Program-made: the position numbers and the translations under genes | Source of the DNA: an uncultured Modestobacter sp. | Lineage (GTDB): Bacteria; Actinomycetota; Actinomycetes; Mycobacteriales; Geodermatophilaceae | Reading direction: 5' to 3' | Assembly: GCF_947486615.1 (NCBI RefSeq) | Contig: NZ_CANKUD010000009.1 | Coordinates: forward strand, 124,001 to 188,000 | DNA: 64,000 nt | Part shown: one piece after another, positions 16,312-25,305 of the stretch | Layout: every line of letters starts with the position of its first letter | Position numbering within the stretch: position 1 is the first letter of the stretch | Notes under the pieces: generated by a model | The model's input: only the letters and a program-made list of their open reading frames with translations | What the model was told of the DNA's origin: nothing | Databases searched by the model: none

Positions 16312-17310
16312 TCAGCTGCCCTCGGACGCGCCCAGTCGCCAGTAGCCCATGAAGGCCACCGAGGTGCGTGGGACGCCGAGGTCGCGGACCAGCCGGCGGC
16401 GCAGCAGCTTGACCATCCCCGCCTCGCCGGCGAGCCAGGCGTAGCAGCCGTCGGCGCCGGCCGGGGGCACCTCCCAGAGGATGCCGCCGTCCAGGTCGAC
16501 GTCCTCGGGCTCCTGCCCGGGGGTGCGGGCGGCGATGCCCAGCTCGCAGAGCGCCGCGTGCACGGCCGGGCCGAGCGCCTCGCCGCGGGCGCGGCTGCCA
16601 CGGACCAGCCAGCGGACCTCGATGCCGGGGGCGACGTCGAGGCTGAGCACGTCGCCGGCCTCGGGGACCTCGAGCACGGCCATCGTCCGGCGGCCGGCCG
16701 GGAGCGCCTCGAGGATCGCGCTGATCGCCGGGACGGCGGTCTCGTCGCCGGCGAGGAACAGGGTGCCGTCGGCCGGCGGGGCCCACTCCACGCCCCAGGC
16801 GCGGCCGCTGCCCGCGTTCGCCGGCATCGAGCGGTCGGGGCCGAGGAGCACCATCGGGTCGCCGGCGACGGCGGTGGCCGCCCAGCTGGCGGCGGGCCCG
16901 GCGTGACCGTCATCGACGCCGTGCAGCACCACGTCGACGTCGATCTCACCGAGCTGCGGGCGGGCGGCCCGCACGGTGTAGGTGCGCAGGTGCGGACGGC
17001 GGTCGTCGGGCAGCGCGCAGTACTCCTGGTACCAGCCGGGGCCGTCGGTGAGCAGGTCGGCGACAGGGGCGCCGTCGCGGGAGAGCACCAGCTTGATCCG
17101 CTGGTCGGCGCCGCCGACGCCGAAGCCGGTCAGTTCGGGGCCGCTGAGGGTCAGCCGCAGGAAGCTCGGGCTGATCCGCTGCACGCGGGCCACGGTGGTG
17201 CGGAAGAACCGGTAGTCGGGAGCGGCGACCGGCTGCTGGACCACCGGTTGCGGCTCGGCGACGTCCTCCAGGACTGCCGTACCGGCCCGTGCGGTCACCG
17301 CCGTGGTCAT
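16312..17310 (-). CDS. Siderophore-interacting protein (ferric-siderophore reductase)
   Basis: 332 residues, SIP family (ViuB-like). It uses FAD and NAD(P)H to reduce ferric siderophore in the cytosol and release Fe2+. The FAD-binding barrel includes RISPSFLRLTLSGPEL and RTYTVRA, the site of flavin contact. The C-terminal SIP domain carries TLFLAGDETAVPAISAIL and CYAWLAGEAGMVKLLRR. ATG 17310 has AGGAG 7-8 bases upstream. A perfect iron box lies 46-69 bases upstream, so expression is expected under iron limitation. The siderophore-binding lipoprotein at 22064 carries a second iron box; permease genes are not in this window. Confidence 0.93.
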   Translation of the reverse strand: MTTAVTARAGTAVLEDVAEPQPVVQQPVAAPDYRFFRTTVARVQRISPSFLRLTLSGPELTGFGVGGADQRIKLVLSRDGAPVADLLTDGPGWYQEYCALPDDRRPHLRTYTVRAARPQLGEIDVDVVLHGVDDGHAGPAASWAATAVAGDPMVLLGPDRSMPANAGSGRAWGVEWAPPADGTLFLAGDETAVPAISAILEALPAGRRTMAVLEVPEAGDVLSLDVAPGIEVRWLVRGSRARGEALGPAVHAALCELGIAARTPGQEPEDVDLDGGILWEVPPAGADGCYAWLAGEAGMVKLLRRRLVRDLGVPRTSVAFMGYWRLGASEGS

Positions 17311-17355
17311 CGCTGCTCCTGCGCTCGTCGAGACCGGCTCGTGCGCAAACCGGAC

Positions 17356-17379
17356 GTTGGTGAGGCTAGCCTCACCAAC
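17356..17379. promoter_or_regulatory. Iron box (IdeR/DmdR-type operator) upstream of the siderophore reductase
   Basis: A perfect 24-bp palindrome with half-site GTTGGTGAGGCT. Its core TGAGGCTAGCCTCA matches the actinobacterial iron-box pattern (TTAGGTTAGGCTAACCTAA). It sits just upstream of the reductase start on the minus strand, a typical position for repression by an Fe2+-loaded DtxR-family regulator. Confidence 0.88.
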
Positions 17380-17423
17380 CCAACGAAGGGAACCCCCGAA
17401 CCCGAACTCGCGTCGGCCCGCTG

Positions 17424-20400
17424 TCACCCGGCGGGGACGCGGGTGTGCTCGGTGGCAATCTCGACCAGCCGGCACAGCCCGTTCACCAGCCGGAGCTGCT
17501 CGGGGGTCTGCACCGGGGAGGTCAGCAACGCCGGGCTGCCGACCAGGTAGGCGACCGTCTTGGCCCGGGAAAGGGCGACGTTGAGCCGGTGGCGGTCGAG
17601 CAGGAAGTCCAGCCGCCGGGGCACGTGCGCACCGCTGGAGGCGGCCAGGCTGAAGACGGCCACCGCCGCCTCCCGGCCCTGGAACTTGTCGACCGTGCCG
17701 ACCTCCACGTCCGCCAGGCCCACCCCGGCCAGGGCGCTGCGCACCTGGTTGACCTGGGCGTTGTACGGGGTCACCACCAGCACGTCGGCCGGGGTCATCA
17801 CCCGCTCCCCCGCCCCGGTGCACCAGCTGCGCCCGACCAGGTCGGCCACCAGCGCGGCGACCACCGCCGCCTCCTCCGGGGAGGCCGACCCGTTGCCCTC
17901 GTGCGTCACCGGGATCCAGCCGACCCCGGCCGGCGCCGCCCAGCGGGCGGGCACGTCGAGCGCGTTGCCCGCGGTGACCGGAGCCGGCTGCAGCTCCCCG
18001 CGGTAGGACAGCTCGGACACCACCCGGCACAGCGCCGGGGCCATCCGCCAGCTGCGGTCCAGGAAGACGCCCCGGTCGGCGGTGAGCACCTCGGCGTCGC
18101 CGAGCACGTGCTGCAGCGCCGAGACGTCCGCGCCGTCGGGGTGGATGCCCCGGCCCGGCTGGCGCAGCTGCTGCGGGTCGCCGAGCAGCACCAGGCTGGT
18201 CGCGGCCCGGCTCACCGCCAGGGTGTTGGCCAGGGACAGCTGGCCGGCCTCGTCGACCACCAGCACGTCCAGCCGGCCGGCCAGTTCCGGCCGGGCGAAC
18301 AGCCACGAGGTGCCGGCGACCAGGTCGACGTCCCCGCCGTCGAGCGCGTCGACGACGGGGCCGTTGGCGGTCACGCAGCGCACGTCCGCGTCCCGGCAGC
18401 GCTGCAGCTCGTCGGCCTTCTGCAGCGCCCGGATCGGCACCCCCGCCTCCCGCGCGGCCACCATCACCGCATCGAGCAGGTTGCCGATCACCTTGTGACT
18501 GGAGGCGGTGACGCCGACGCGCTTGCCGGCGCGCACCAGGTCGACCACCGCGCGCGCCCCGGTGTACGTCTTGCCCGCGCCGGGCGGGCCCTGCACCGCG
18601 AGCACTCCCCCGTCGAGCACGCCGGCCAGCCGGCGCGCGGCGGCCGCGGACTCCTCACCGGCCTCCCGCTGCGGCGCCCCGTCGAGCAGCCGCGGCGGCC
18701 GGCGCAACAACAGGTCGCGGGCGGCGCGGAACGGCCCCGGCGCGTCGATCCCACTGCCGGCGACCTGCTCGCCGAGATCGGCCAGCGCGGCCCGGAACAC
18801 CGCGTCGCCGGGCGGCGAGGTGGGCAGCAGACCGGTCGGGTGCTCGAGCGAGGCGGCCGCGCCGCGGGCCAGCACCACCCAGCCGGCGGTGGCGTCGATG
18901 TCCACGACCGTGCTGGACGGCCGCTTGCCGTCGCCGCCGGGCAGCAGGTGCTCGTAGCGGCTGCCGGCGGACACCTTGGTCTCCTGCGGCGGGAACGTGT
19001 AGCGCCAGTGCACCGACCGCCCCTGCGCCCCGACGAGCTCAGCACCCTCCAGCGGCCCGAGCGCGGCGGTCTCCCGCTCCAGCTCCTCGGCGGAGGAGTC
19101 GTGCAGCCGGAAGTACTCCCACCAGGCCGCCCGGGCCTCGCGGGCGTGCCAGCCCAGCTGCTGGGCCAGCAGCCAGGTCGCCTGCTGGTGCGGCGTCCGG
19201 TCGACGTCGGGCAGGCCGGCGGTGAGCCGCTGCTCCAGCTCCTCGCGGAGCACCTGGGCCGCGGCGTTCTCCGCGGAGCCCTCGGGGTCGCCGTCCTCCG
19301 GCCGCCCCAGCCGCGCGCCGGAGGCGAGCAGCTCGGTGCGCCGGGCCTCCAGCCAGTCGCGCAGCTCCCGGGTGGAGACGCAGTCGTCGCGGTTGTAGGC
19401 CTCGATCTGGTCCAGCAGCGCCTGGTCGCGGGTGGCGAGCCAGCGCTCGAAGGCGACGATGCTCTCGCCCGCGTCGGAGACGTCGGCCCCGTGGGCCCGG
19501 GTGTGACCGCGGTAGTAGTCCTCGACCTGCTTGATCGAGTAGGACTCCTTGCTCAGCCGCAGCCCCTGCCGCACCACTGCGTAGAGGTCGACGAGCACGT
19601 CGCCCCGCAGCAGCCGGTCGACCTCGGCCTCCCGGGTCTGCAGCCGGGCCGACAGCGTCTTCAGCCGGGTCGGCTCGTAGGGCGCGTAGTGGAAGACGTG
19701 CATCGCCGGGTCGGCGGCGTGGGCGGTGGTCAGGTGGTCGACCAGCTGCTCGAAGGCAGCGCGCTCGGCGGCCGACTGGTCGGCGGCGGCCGGATCGCAG
19801 CCCCAGAAGGCGGTGAACTCCCCGGCGGTGTCCAGGACGCCCCAGAGGTACTCCAGCCCCGCGTCGCCGGCGAACGGGTCACCCTCGATGTCGAAGAACA
19901 GGTCACCGGAGCTCGGCGGGGGTAGCAATTCGAAGCCCCGCCCGGCCTCGCGGGGCAGGAACTCGTAGGACGGCTCGCCGGTGGCCCGCTCCGCCACCTG
20001 CAGCCGGGCCTGCTGGGTCAGCCGCTCGCGCGAGGAGCGGCCGATCGGCTCGGGCAGGTCGTCGGGCTGCCGGGCGGCCAGCGCGGTGACCGTCGGGATG
20101 CCGGCCTCGACGAGGGCGGTGGCGTGGTCGCGGCGCATGAAGGCGACCAGCGAGAGCGAGTCCTCCGCGCGCCAGCGTTCGGTGCAGGTCTCCCGCCACG
20201 GGCAGACGCCGCAGTGCGCGTTCGGGTAGGGCGGGGCCAGCTGCCCGTCGGCGAGCCGGTCGAGGAACCGGGTGCGGGCCGCGCGGGTGTAGGCCTCGGC
20301 GTCGGCGTACCGGAACACCAGCTCCTGCTGGTCGCCGGTGACCACGGTCAGCAGCTCGGGCGGCACGCCCTGCAGCCCGGCCAGCAGGTCGCCGTAGAGG

Positions 20401-20864
20401 GCCATCTGCAGCAGTGCCGGCACCTTGATCCGCCGGGCGAGCTTGGTGTCGGCGACGTCGTAGGCCCAGTCGCCGAGGTCGCTGACCCGGTCGGTGCGCT
20501 TGAGCAGGAAGTCGGCGTGCCCGCGCCACCGGCCGTCGAAGAAGGTGGCCTGGTAGACCACGTCGGCGCCGGCCCGCATCGCGGCGAGCGTCTCGACCTG
20601 GGCGCGGACCAGCCCCGCGGCGTCCTTGCCGGCCGGCCCGGCGATCTCCACCACCGTGAGCCCACGGTCGCGCAGCCGCTGGACGTGCCGCTCCTCGTGC
20701 GCCATGCCGTGCGCGGCGACCAGCTCGGTCATCGGGTCGACCGCCGGCGGCCGGCTCCGCTCCCCGCGGGCGACCTCCATCGACAGCCGGGTGAGGTGCT
20801 CGCACTCCAGGAAGCCGGTCAGGTCGCTGGCGCTGACCACCAGCGTGCCGTCGGACTGGTACAC
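17424..20864 (-). CDS. TM0106-type RecB-like nuclease fused to UPF1-like helicase
   Basis: About 1146 residues from GTG 20864, with GGAGGA 4-5 bases upstream; a much longer in-frame extension across the LacI promoter was rejected. The N-terminus (SASDLTGFLECEHLTRLSMEV) with a Cys cluster near 217-226 (CGVCPWRETC) fits the RecB-like/Fe-S nuclease module of TM0106 proteins. DLFFDIEGDPF (~320) begins an RNase H-like exonuclease segment. The C-terminal third is a superfamily-1 helicase: Walker A GPPGAGKT (~760), VLVVDEAGQLS, then FQGREAAVAVFSL and LNVALSRAK. It is predicted to act on DNA or RNA as a coupled helicase-nuclease; the physiological role is unknown and defence is possible. Its C-terminus faces the iron box of the reductase gene. 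Confidence 0.82.
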   Translation of the reverse strand: MYQSDGTLVVSASDLTGFLECEHLTRLSMEVARGERSRPPAVDPMTELVAAHGMAHEERHVQRLRDRGLTVVEIAGPAGKDAAGLVRAQVETLAAMRAGADVVYQATFFDGRWRGHADFLLKRTDRVSDLGDWAYDVADTKLARRIKVPALLQMALYGDLLAGLQGVPPELLTVVTGDQQELVFRYADAEAYTRAARTRFLDRLADGQLAPPYPNAHCGVCPWRETCTERWRAEDSLSLVAFMRRDHATALVEAGIPTVTALAARQPDDLPEPIGRSSRERLTQQARLQVAERATGEPSYEFLPREAGRGFELLPPPSSGDLFFDIEGDPFAGDAGLEYLWGVLDTAGEFTAFWGCDPAAADQSAAERAAFEQLVDHLTTAHAADPAMHVFHYAPYEPTRLKTLSARLQTREAEVDRLLRGDVLVDLYAVVRQGLRLSKESYSIKQVEDYYRGHTRAHGADVSDAGESIVAFERWLATRDQALLDQIEAYNRDDCVSTRELRDWLEARRTELLASGARLGRPEDGDPEGSAENAAAQVLREELEQRLTAGLPDVDRTPHQQATWLLAQQLGWHAREARAAWWEYFRLHDSSAEELERETAALGPLEGAELVGAQGRSVHWRYTFPPQETKVSAGSRYEHLLPGGDGKRPSSTVVDIDATAGWVVLARGAAASLEHPTGLLPTSPPGDAVFRAALADLGEQVAGSGIDAPGPFRAARDLLLRRPPRLLDGAPQREAGEESAAAARRLAGVLDGGVLAVQGPPGAGKTYTGARAVVDLVRAGKRVGVTASSHKVIGNLLDAVMVAAREAGVPIRALQKADELQRCRDADVRCVTANGPVVDALDGGDVDLVAGTSWLFARPELAGRLDVLVVDEAGQLSLANTLAVSRAATSLVLLGDPQQLRQPGRGIHPDGADVSALQHVLGDAEVLTADRGVFLDRSWRMAPALCRVVSELSYRGELQPAPVTAGNALDVPARWAAPAGVGWIPVTHEGNGSASPEEAAVVAALVADLVGRSWCTGAGERVMTPADVLVVTPYNAQVNQVRSALAGVGLADVEVGTVDKFQGREAAVAVFSLAASSGAHVPRRLDFLLDRHRLNVALSRAKTVAYLVGSPALLTSPVQTPEQLRLVNGLCRLVEIATEHTRVPAG

Positions 20865-20901
20865 CGGTTCCTCCGTCCCGTCCTCCGGCGGAGGACCGGG
20901 G

Positions 20902-20917
20902 CCGACCGTACGGTCGG
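20902..20917. promoter_or_regulatory. 16-bp palindrome in the divergent nuclease-helicase/LacI promoter region
   Basis: CCGACCGTACGGTCGG is a perfect 16-bp dyad. It lies 38 bases upstream of the nuclease-helicase start and 92 bases upstream of the LacI-family gene. A second short dyad CCTCCGGCGGAGG lies at 20882-20894. A LacI-type autoregulatory operator is a reasonable reading; no binding data are implied. Confidence 0.45.
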
Positions 20918-21009
20918 GGTACGACGATCCCGCGGGCAGCACACCCGTTGACGACAGCCCGACGGGGGGCGACCGTTTGGGGCAAGAGACGTACCGGTAG
21001 GAATCCAGC

Positions 21010-22020
21010 GTGTCCGCGACGTTGCACTCGGTGGCTGCCGCCGCCGGGGTGAGCACCAGCACGGCCAGCCGTGCCCTGTCCGGACACCCCGCCGTGCTGC
21101 CCTCCACCCGGGCCCGGGTGGAGGCGGCCGCGGCGGCGCTGCAGTACCAGCCCAACCGGATGGCCAGCGCGCTGCGCACCCGCCGCACCGGCCTGCTCGG
21201 CCTGGTGGTCAACAACCTGCGGACGGCGACCTTCCACACCATCGCCGAGAGCCTGCAGGGCTGGGCCGCCGAGCAGGACTACCAGGTGCTCGTCTGCACC
21301 ACCGGCGGTGACCCGGGCCGGGAGGCGGCGTTCCTGCAGACGGTGCGCCAGCACTCCTTCGACGGGGTGGTCGTCGCCGGCTCCGGGGCCAACACCGACC
21401 TGATCAACACCCTGGTCCGGGAGGGCCGGGCGGTGGTAACGATGAACCGCGAGGTGCCCGGGTCGCTGGCCCCGTCGGTCATGTCGGCCTACGAGACGGC
21501 GGCCCGGCTGGCCACCGAGCACCTGCTGAGGCTCGGCCACACCCGGATCGCCGCGATCGAGGGCCCGCCGGAGATCACCTCCGGGCGGCTGCACCACGCC
21601 GGCTTCGCCGCCGCCATGGCCGCTGCCGCGGTGCCGGTCCAGGCGGAGCTGGTGCACCGCGGGCCGTTCACCCCCGACTTCGGCCGCGAGGCCGCCGGCG
21701 TGCTGCTCGCCCTGCCCGAGCCGCCGACGGCGCTGCTGGTGAGCAACCACGAGGCGTCCTTCGGCGCCGTCCCGGTGCTCGGGGACAGCGGGCTGGGGGT
21801 GCCGGACCAGATGTCGGTGGTCTGCACCGAGGACGAGCCGTTCTACGAGTGGTGGTCCCCTGGTCTGACCACCGTCGACAACCGGGCGGAGCTGCTCGCC
21901 CGGCGCGCGGCGGCCCTCCTGCTGGCCCAGCTGACCGGCGAGGCCGCGGCACCGCTGCGCCGGGCCGAGCTGGTCGAGCCGGTGCTGGTGGCCCGCGGGT
22001 CGACCGCACCGCCGCGCTGA
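21010..22020 (+). CDS. LacI-family transcriptional regulator
   Basis: 336 residues, GTG start with AGGAA 7 bases upstream. The N-terminal helix-turn-helix is SVAAAAGVSTSTASRALSG, followed by the hinge region NRMASALRTRRTGLLGLVV. The rest is a periplasmic-binding-like effector domain (FDGVVVAGSGANTDL, HTRIAAIEGPPEITSGRLH, GVPDQMSVVCTEDEPF). It binds DNA as a dimer and responds to a sugar or nucleoside-like effector. No sugar genes are next to it, so the target is unclear; the divergent nuclease-helicase and itself are the nearest candidates. Confidence 0.9.
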   Translation: MSATLHSVAAAAGVSTSTASRALSGHPAVLPSTRARVEAAAAALQYQPNRMASALRTRRTGLLGLVVNNLRTATFHTIAESLQGWAAEQDYQVLVCTTGGDPGREAAFLQTVRQHSFDGVVVAGSGANTDLINTLVREGRAVVTMNREVPGSLAPSVMSAYETAARLATEHLLRLGHTRIAAIEGPPEITSGRLHHAGFAAAMAAAAVPVQAELVHRGPFTPDFGREAAGVLLALPEPPTALLVSNHEASFGAVPVLGDSGLGVPDQMSVVCTEDEPFYEWWSPGLTTVDNRAELLARRAAALLLAQLTGEAAAPLRRAELVEPVLVARGSTAPPR

Positions 22021-22025
22021 CCACC

Positions 22026-22052
22026 CCCGGCCCCGGTGCGACCGGGGCCGGG
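22026..22052. terminator. Bidirectional hairpin terminator
   Basis: Arms CCCGGCCCCGGT and ACCGGGGCCGGG with a 3-base loop, located between the stop of the LacI gene (22020) and the stop of the siderophore-binding gene (22064). Confidence 0.75.
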
Positions 22053-22063
22053 CGTGGATCGAC

Positions 22064-23092
22064 TCAGCCCAGGACCTCGGCGAGCTGCGGGGTGAAGCTG
22101 TCCAGCAGGTAGGGCAGGCTCAGCGCGCTGGCGAACTGCAGTGCGGCGTAGTCGTCGTCGACGATGAACAGCGACCGGCCCTCGGTCACGGTGGGCAGGC
22201 CGGCGAGCACCGGGTCGCCCTCGATGCCGGCCCGCTCGGCCTCGGAGCCCACCTGGAACACCAGCACGTCGGCGTCCAGCAGCTGGGCCTCCTCCCGGCT
22301 CACCGTGCCGTAGAAGTCGCTCTGCGCCGCGGCGTCCAGCGCCGGGTCGACGGTCATGCCCAGGTCCAGGAAGAACCGGGTGCGGGTGTCGTCAGAGGTG
22401 TGGAAGGGGTACTCGCCCTCGTACGCCGGGCCGGAGAGGGTGACCGTCCTGCCGGCGAACTCCGGGTGCGCGGCGGCGGCCTCCTCGACCTGGGCCTCGA
22501 CGTCGGCGATCAGCTCCTCCGCGCGCTCGGACTGCCCCAGCGCCTGGCCGGTGATCCGGGTCTGCTCCTGCCACGGTGTGCCGAAGGCGATGTGCTCCGC
22601 CGGCTGCACGACGGTCGGCGCGATCTCCGAGAGGGTGTCGTACTCCTCCTCCGTCAGGCCGGCGGTCACGGCCATGATCAGGTCCGGCTGCAGGGCGGCG
22701 ATCTGCTCGGGGTCGACCTCCGCGCGCGGCAGGATCTCCGGGTCGGCGTCCCCCGCGGCCTCGTCGGCCCACGGGAAGAAGACGTCGTCCTCGGGTCCGA
22801 AGGCGTAGCGGACGCCGACCGGGACCACCCCGAGGGCGAGGATCGCGTCCTGCTCGGTGTAGCCGAGGGAGACCACCCGTTCGGGCTCCTCGGGGATCTC
22901 GGTCGTGCCGTAGGTGTGCTCGATGCTCACCGGGAAGGCGCTCTCGCCGGCGGCACCGGACGACGCGTCGTCCTGACCGTCGTCGGAGCCGGACGCACAG
23001 CCGGCGAGGGCGGTGGCCGCCAGGGTGCCGAGGGTGAGGCTGCTGATCAACGTGCGTCGCCCGAACGGCGACCGGGTGCGGGACATGCGCAC
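22064..23092 (-). CDS. Iron-siderophore ABC transporter substrate-binding lipoprotein
   Basis: 342 residues. The N-terminus is a lipoprotein signal: basic RTRSPFGRRTL, a hydrophobic stretch, then lipobox LAGC. It should be anchored outside the membrane and present ferric siderophore to a FecCD-type permease that is not in this window. The mature part has the FhuD/FecB bilobal layout (EEPERVVSLGYTEQDAILALGV, PEQIAALQPDLIMAV, LLDADVLVFQVG). GTG 23092 (or ATG 23086) follows GAGG in the leader. A 19-bp iron box overlaps the promoter at 23101-23119. It lies on the same strand as, but downstream of, the thiolase gene. Confidence 0.93.
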   Translation of the reverse strand: MRMSRTRSPFGRRTLISSLTLGTLAATALAGCASGSDDGQDDASSGAAGESAFPVSIEHTYGTTEIPEEPERVVSLGYTEQDAILALGVVPVGVRYAFGPEDDVFFPWADEAAGDADPEILPRAEVDPEQIAALQPDLIMAVTAGLTEEEYDTLSEIAPTVVQPAEHIAFGTPWQEQTRITGQALGQSERAEELIADVEAQVEEAAAAHPEFAGRTVTLSGPAYEGEYPFHTSDDTRTRFFLDLGMTVDPALDAAAQSDFYGTVSREEAQLLDADVLVFQVGSEAERAGIEGDPVLAGLPTVTEGRSLFIVDDDYAALQFASALSLPYLLDSFTPQLAEVLG

Positions 23093-23100
23093 TTTCTACC

Positions 23101-23119
23101 TCAGGCAAGCCTTACCTAA
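23101..23119. promoter_or_regulatory. Iron box upstream of the siderophore-binding protein
   Basis: TCAGGCAAGCCTTACCTAA matches the 19-bp actinobacterial iron-box consensus (TTAGGTTAGGCTAACCTAA on the other strand) with only a few differences. It lies just 9 bases before the GTG start, so Fe2+-regulator binding would block transcription directly. Confidence 0.9.
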
Positions 23120-23165
23120 GTAGTGGGTCCCGTCGCCGGTCCCGGACCAGCCCGGCGAGGGCCGG

Positions 23166-24383
23166 TCAGACGACCCGCTCGAACACCGCGGCCAGCCCCT
23201 GACCACCGCCGATGCACATCGTCTCCAGGCCGTACCGGGCCTCCCGCCGGCGCATCTCGTGGGCCAGGGTGGCCAGGATCCGCGCTCCGGTGGCGCCGAC
23301 CGGGTGGCCCAGCGAGATGCCCGAGCCGTTGACGTTGACCCGGTCCCGGTCGCCGCCGTCCAGACCCCACTCCTGCAGGCAGGCCAGCACCTGGCTGGCG
23401 AAGGCCTCGTTGAGCTCGATGAGGTCCATGTCCGACAGCTTCAGGCCGGTCTTCTCCAGCACCGCGGCGGTGGCCGGCACCGGGCCGATGCCCATCGTCT
23501 CCGGGGGCACGCCGGCCACCGCCCAGCCGGTGAGCCGGACGAAGGGCTCCCAGCCGCGGCGGTCGGCCTCGGCGCGGGTGGTCACGATGCACAACGCGGC
23601 GCCGTCGTTCTGCCCGGAGGCGTTGCCCGCGGTCACGGTGGCCTCCGGGTCGACCCGGCCCATCACCGGGCGGAGCTTCGCCAGGTCCTCCATCGTCGTG
23701 TCCGGGCGGGGGTGCTCGTCCTCGGTGACCAGGCGGGCCGGCGTCTTCCGGGTGGCCGGCACCTCGACCCCGATGATCTCGTCGGCGAACCGGCCGTCCC
23801 GGATCGCGGCGCCGGCGGCCTGCTGCGAGCGCAGCGCCCAGGCGTCCTGCTCCAGCCGGTCGATCGAGCACTCGCGGCGCACGTTCTCCGCCGTCTCCAG
23901 CATGCCGCCGGGCACCGGGTGGTGGACGCCGCCGGCGGTCTCCCGGGCGCGGGCCAGCCGGTCGTGCAGCATCACGCCGTCGCCCTTCGCGCCGGTGCGC
24001 AGCCCCAGGGCGTAGTGCTCCACGTTGCTCATCGACTCCACGCCACCGGCGACCACGACGGTGCCGGAGCCGGCCGCGACCTGCATCGCGGCGTAGATCA
24101 CGGCCTGCAGGCCCGAGCCGCAGCGCCGGTCGATCTGCAGCCCGGGCACCTGCACACCGAGCCCGGCGTCCAGCGCGGCGATCCGGCCGATCGCCGGGTT
24201 CTCCCCGCTCGGGCTGCAGTTGCCCAGGATGACGTCGTCCACCTCGCCCTCGCCGAGCCCGGCGCGCTCGGCCAGGCTGCGCAGCGCGGAGGCGGCCAGC
24301 TCGTTGGCGGAGAGCCCGGCGAAGACCCCGCCGAAGCGGCCGACGGGCGTGCGGACCGGGGAGCAGATGACGACGTCGTCCAT
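23166..24383 (-). CDS. Acetyl-CoA C-acyltransferase (thiolase)
   Basis: 405 residues, thiolase family. It cleaves 3-ketoacyl-CoA with CoA or condenses two acyl-CoAs. The nucleophilic Cys lies in DRRCGSGLQAVIYAAMQV. The C-terminal catalytic His is in GSGISLGHPVGATGARI and the second Cys in ETMCIGGGQGLA. The ELNEAFASQVLA motif and the N-terminal SPVRTPVGRFGG are canonical. ATG 24383 is a clean start. Degradative versus biosynthetic use cannot be decided; there is no beta-oxidation cluster beside it. It lies downstream of an SDR gene with a terminator hairpin between them. Confidence 0.95.
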   Translation of the reverse strand: MDDVVICSPVRTPVGRFGGVFAGLSANELAASALRSLAERAGLGEGEVDDVILGNCSPSGENPAIGRIAALDAGLGVQVPGLQIDRRCGSGLQAVIYAAMQVAAGSGTVVVAGGVESMSNVEHYALGLRTGAKGDGVMLHDRLARARETAGGVHHPVPGGMLETAENVRRECSIDRLEQDAWALRSQQAAGAAIRDGRFADEIIGVEVPATRKTPARLVTEDEHPRPDTTMEDLAKLRPVMGRVDPEATVTAGNASGQNDGAALCIVTTRAEADRRGWEPFVRLTGWAVAGVPPETMGIGPVPATAAVLEKTGLKLSDMDLIELNEAFASQVLACLQEWGLDGGDRDRVNVNGSGISLGHPVGATGARILATLAHEMRRREARYGLETMCIGGGQGLAAVFERVV

Positions 24384-24436
24384 GCGCCCACTCTGCCAGC
24401 CCTCCCCCGGCCAGGCACGGGGCTCGGCACGAACGG

Positions 24437-24473
24437 CGACGCCCCTCGCCCGGCGGACCGGGGAGGGGCGTCG
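24437..24473. terminator. Terminator hairpin after the SDR gene
   Basis: CGACGCCCCTC pairs with GAGGGGCGTCG, extended by CCCGG/CCGGG around a short loop. It is placed between the SDR stop (24488) and the thiolase start (24383) on the minus strand. Confidence 0.6.
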
Positions 24474-24487
24474 TCGCAGGCGGGAGG

Positions 24488-25273
24488 TCAGTCGCGGGGC
24501 TTGGCCATCGCCTCGTGCGCGGAGGACTTGAACGCGTCGGGCAGCACCTTGTTCGCCGCGCCCTGCACCTTGGTCATCAGCGAACCGGCGGTGAGCTTCT
24601 TCTCCCCGCTCATCATCGCCTCGAAGCCCTGGGCGGCGACCTGCGCCGGGTCGTCCTTGGAGCCCTTGCCGATCGCGGTGTCGTCCAGGTCGGCGCGGGT
24701 GAAGAAGTCGGTGTCCGTCGGCCCGGGCATCAGGGCGGTGACGGTGACCGCGGAGTCCTTCAGCTCCTGCTGCACCGCCTCGGTGAGCGACTGCACGAAG
24801 GACTTGGACGCGTTGTAGACGGGCTGGTAGGCGCCGGGCATGGTCGAGGCGATCGAGGAGGTCACCAGCACCCGGCCCTCGTTGCGACCGGTCATCTCCA
24901 CCAGGCAGAGCTTCAGCAGCGCGGCGGTGGACACGACGTTGAGCTGCATGATCTCCAGGTCGTCGGCCCAGTCGGTGTCGACGAAGGCGCCACCGCGGCC
25001 CACGCCGGCGTTGAGCGCCGCGGCGTTCAGCGGCCGGCCGAGGCCCTGGACCGTGGTCCACAGCTTCTCGATGCCGTCGGGGGTGCGGAGGTCGGCCTGG
25101 ACGGGGAGCACCTCGGTGCCCTCGGCCCGCAGCCGCGCCGCGGCGGTGTCGATGGTCGGGTCCTCGGCGTCGATCACCAGGTCGAAGCCGTGCTGGGCGA
25201 ACTGCTTGGCGAGCTCGAACCCGATCCCGCTGGAGGCGCCGGTGACGAGTGCGAGGGGCTTGGTGTCGGTCAT
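24488..25273 (-). CDS. Short-chain dehydrogenase/reductase
   Basis: 261 residues. The NAD(P)-binding motif TGASSGIG lies near the N-terminus, followed by ALNAGVG and the catalytic set Ser (VTSSIAST), Tyr and Lys (YNASKSF), then MPGPTDTDFF. This is the classical SDR layout. Asp in VIDAED after the second strand suggests NAD rather than NADP, though weakly. The substrate is unknown. A frameshifted relic of this gene's first codons lies ~1.2 kb away at 26449-26524. Confidence 0.93.
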   Translation of the reverse strand: MTDTKPLALVTGASSGIGFELAKQFAQHGFDLVIDAEDPTIDTAAARLRAEGTEVLPVQADLRTPDGIEKLWTTVQGLGRPLNAAALNAGVGRGGAFVDTDWADDLEIMQLNVVSTAALLKLCLVEMTGRNEGRVLVTSSIASTMPGAYQPVYNASKSFVQSLTEAVQQELKDSAVTVTALMPGPTDTDFFTRADLDDTAIGKGSKDDPAQVAAQGFEAMMSGEKKLTAGSLMTKVQGAANKVLPDAFKSSAHEAMAKPRD

Positions 25274-25305
25274 GTCCAGGCCGGTACCCAGCCGCCCGCG
25301 CCCCG

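Noticed and set aside
17445-19925. Long plus-strand open frame opposite the nuclease-helicase
   Set aside because: Same codon-bias artefact; it crosses the helicase motifs of the real gene and has no recognisable domain.
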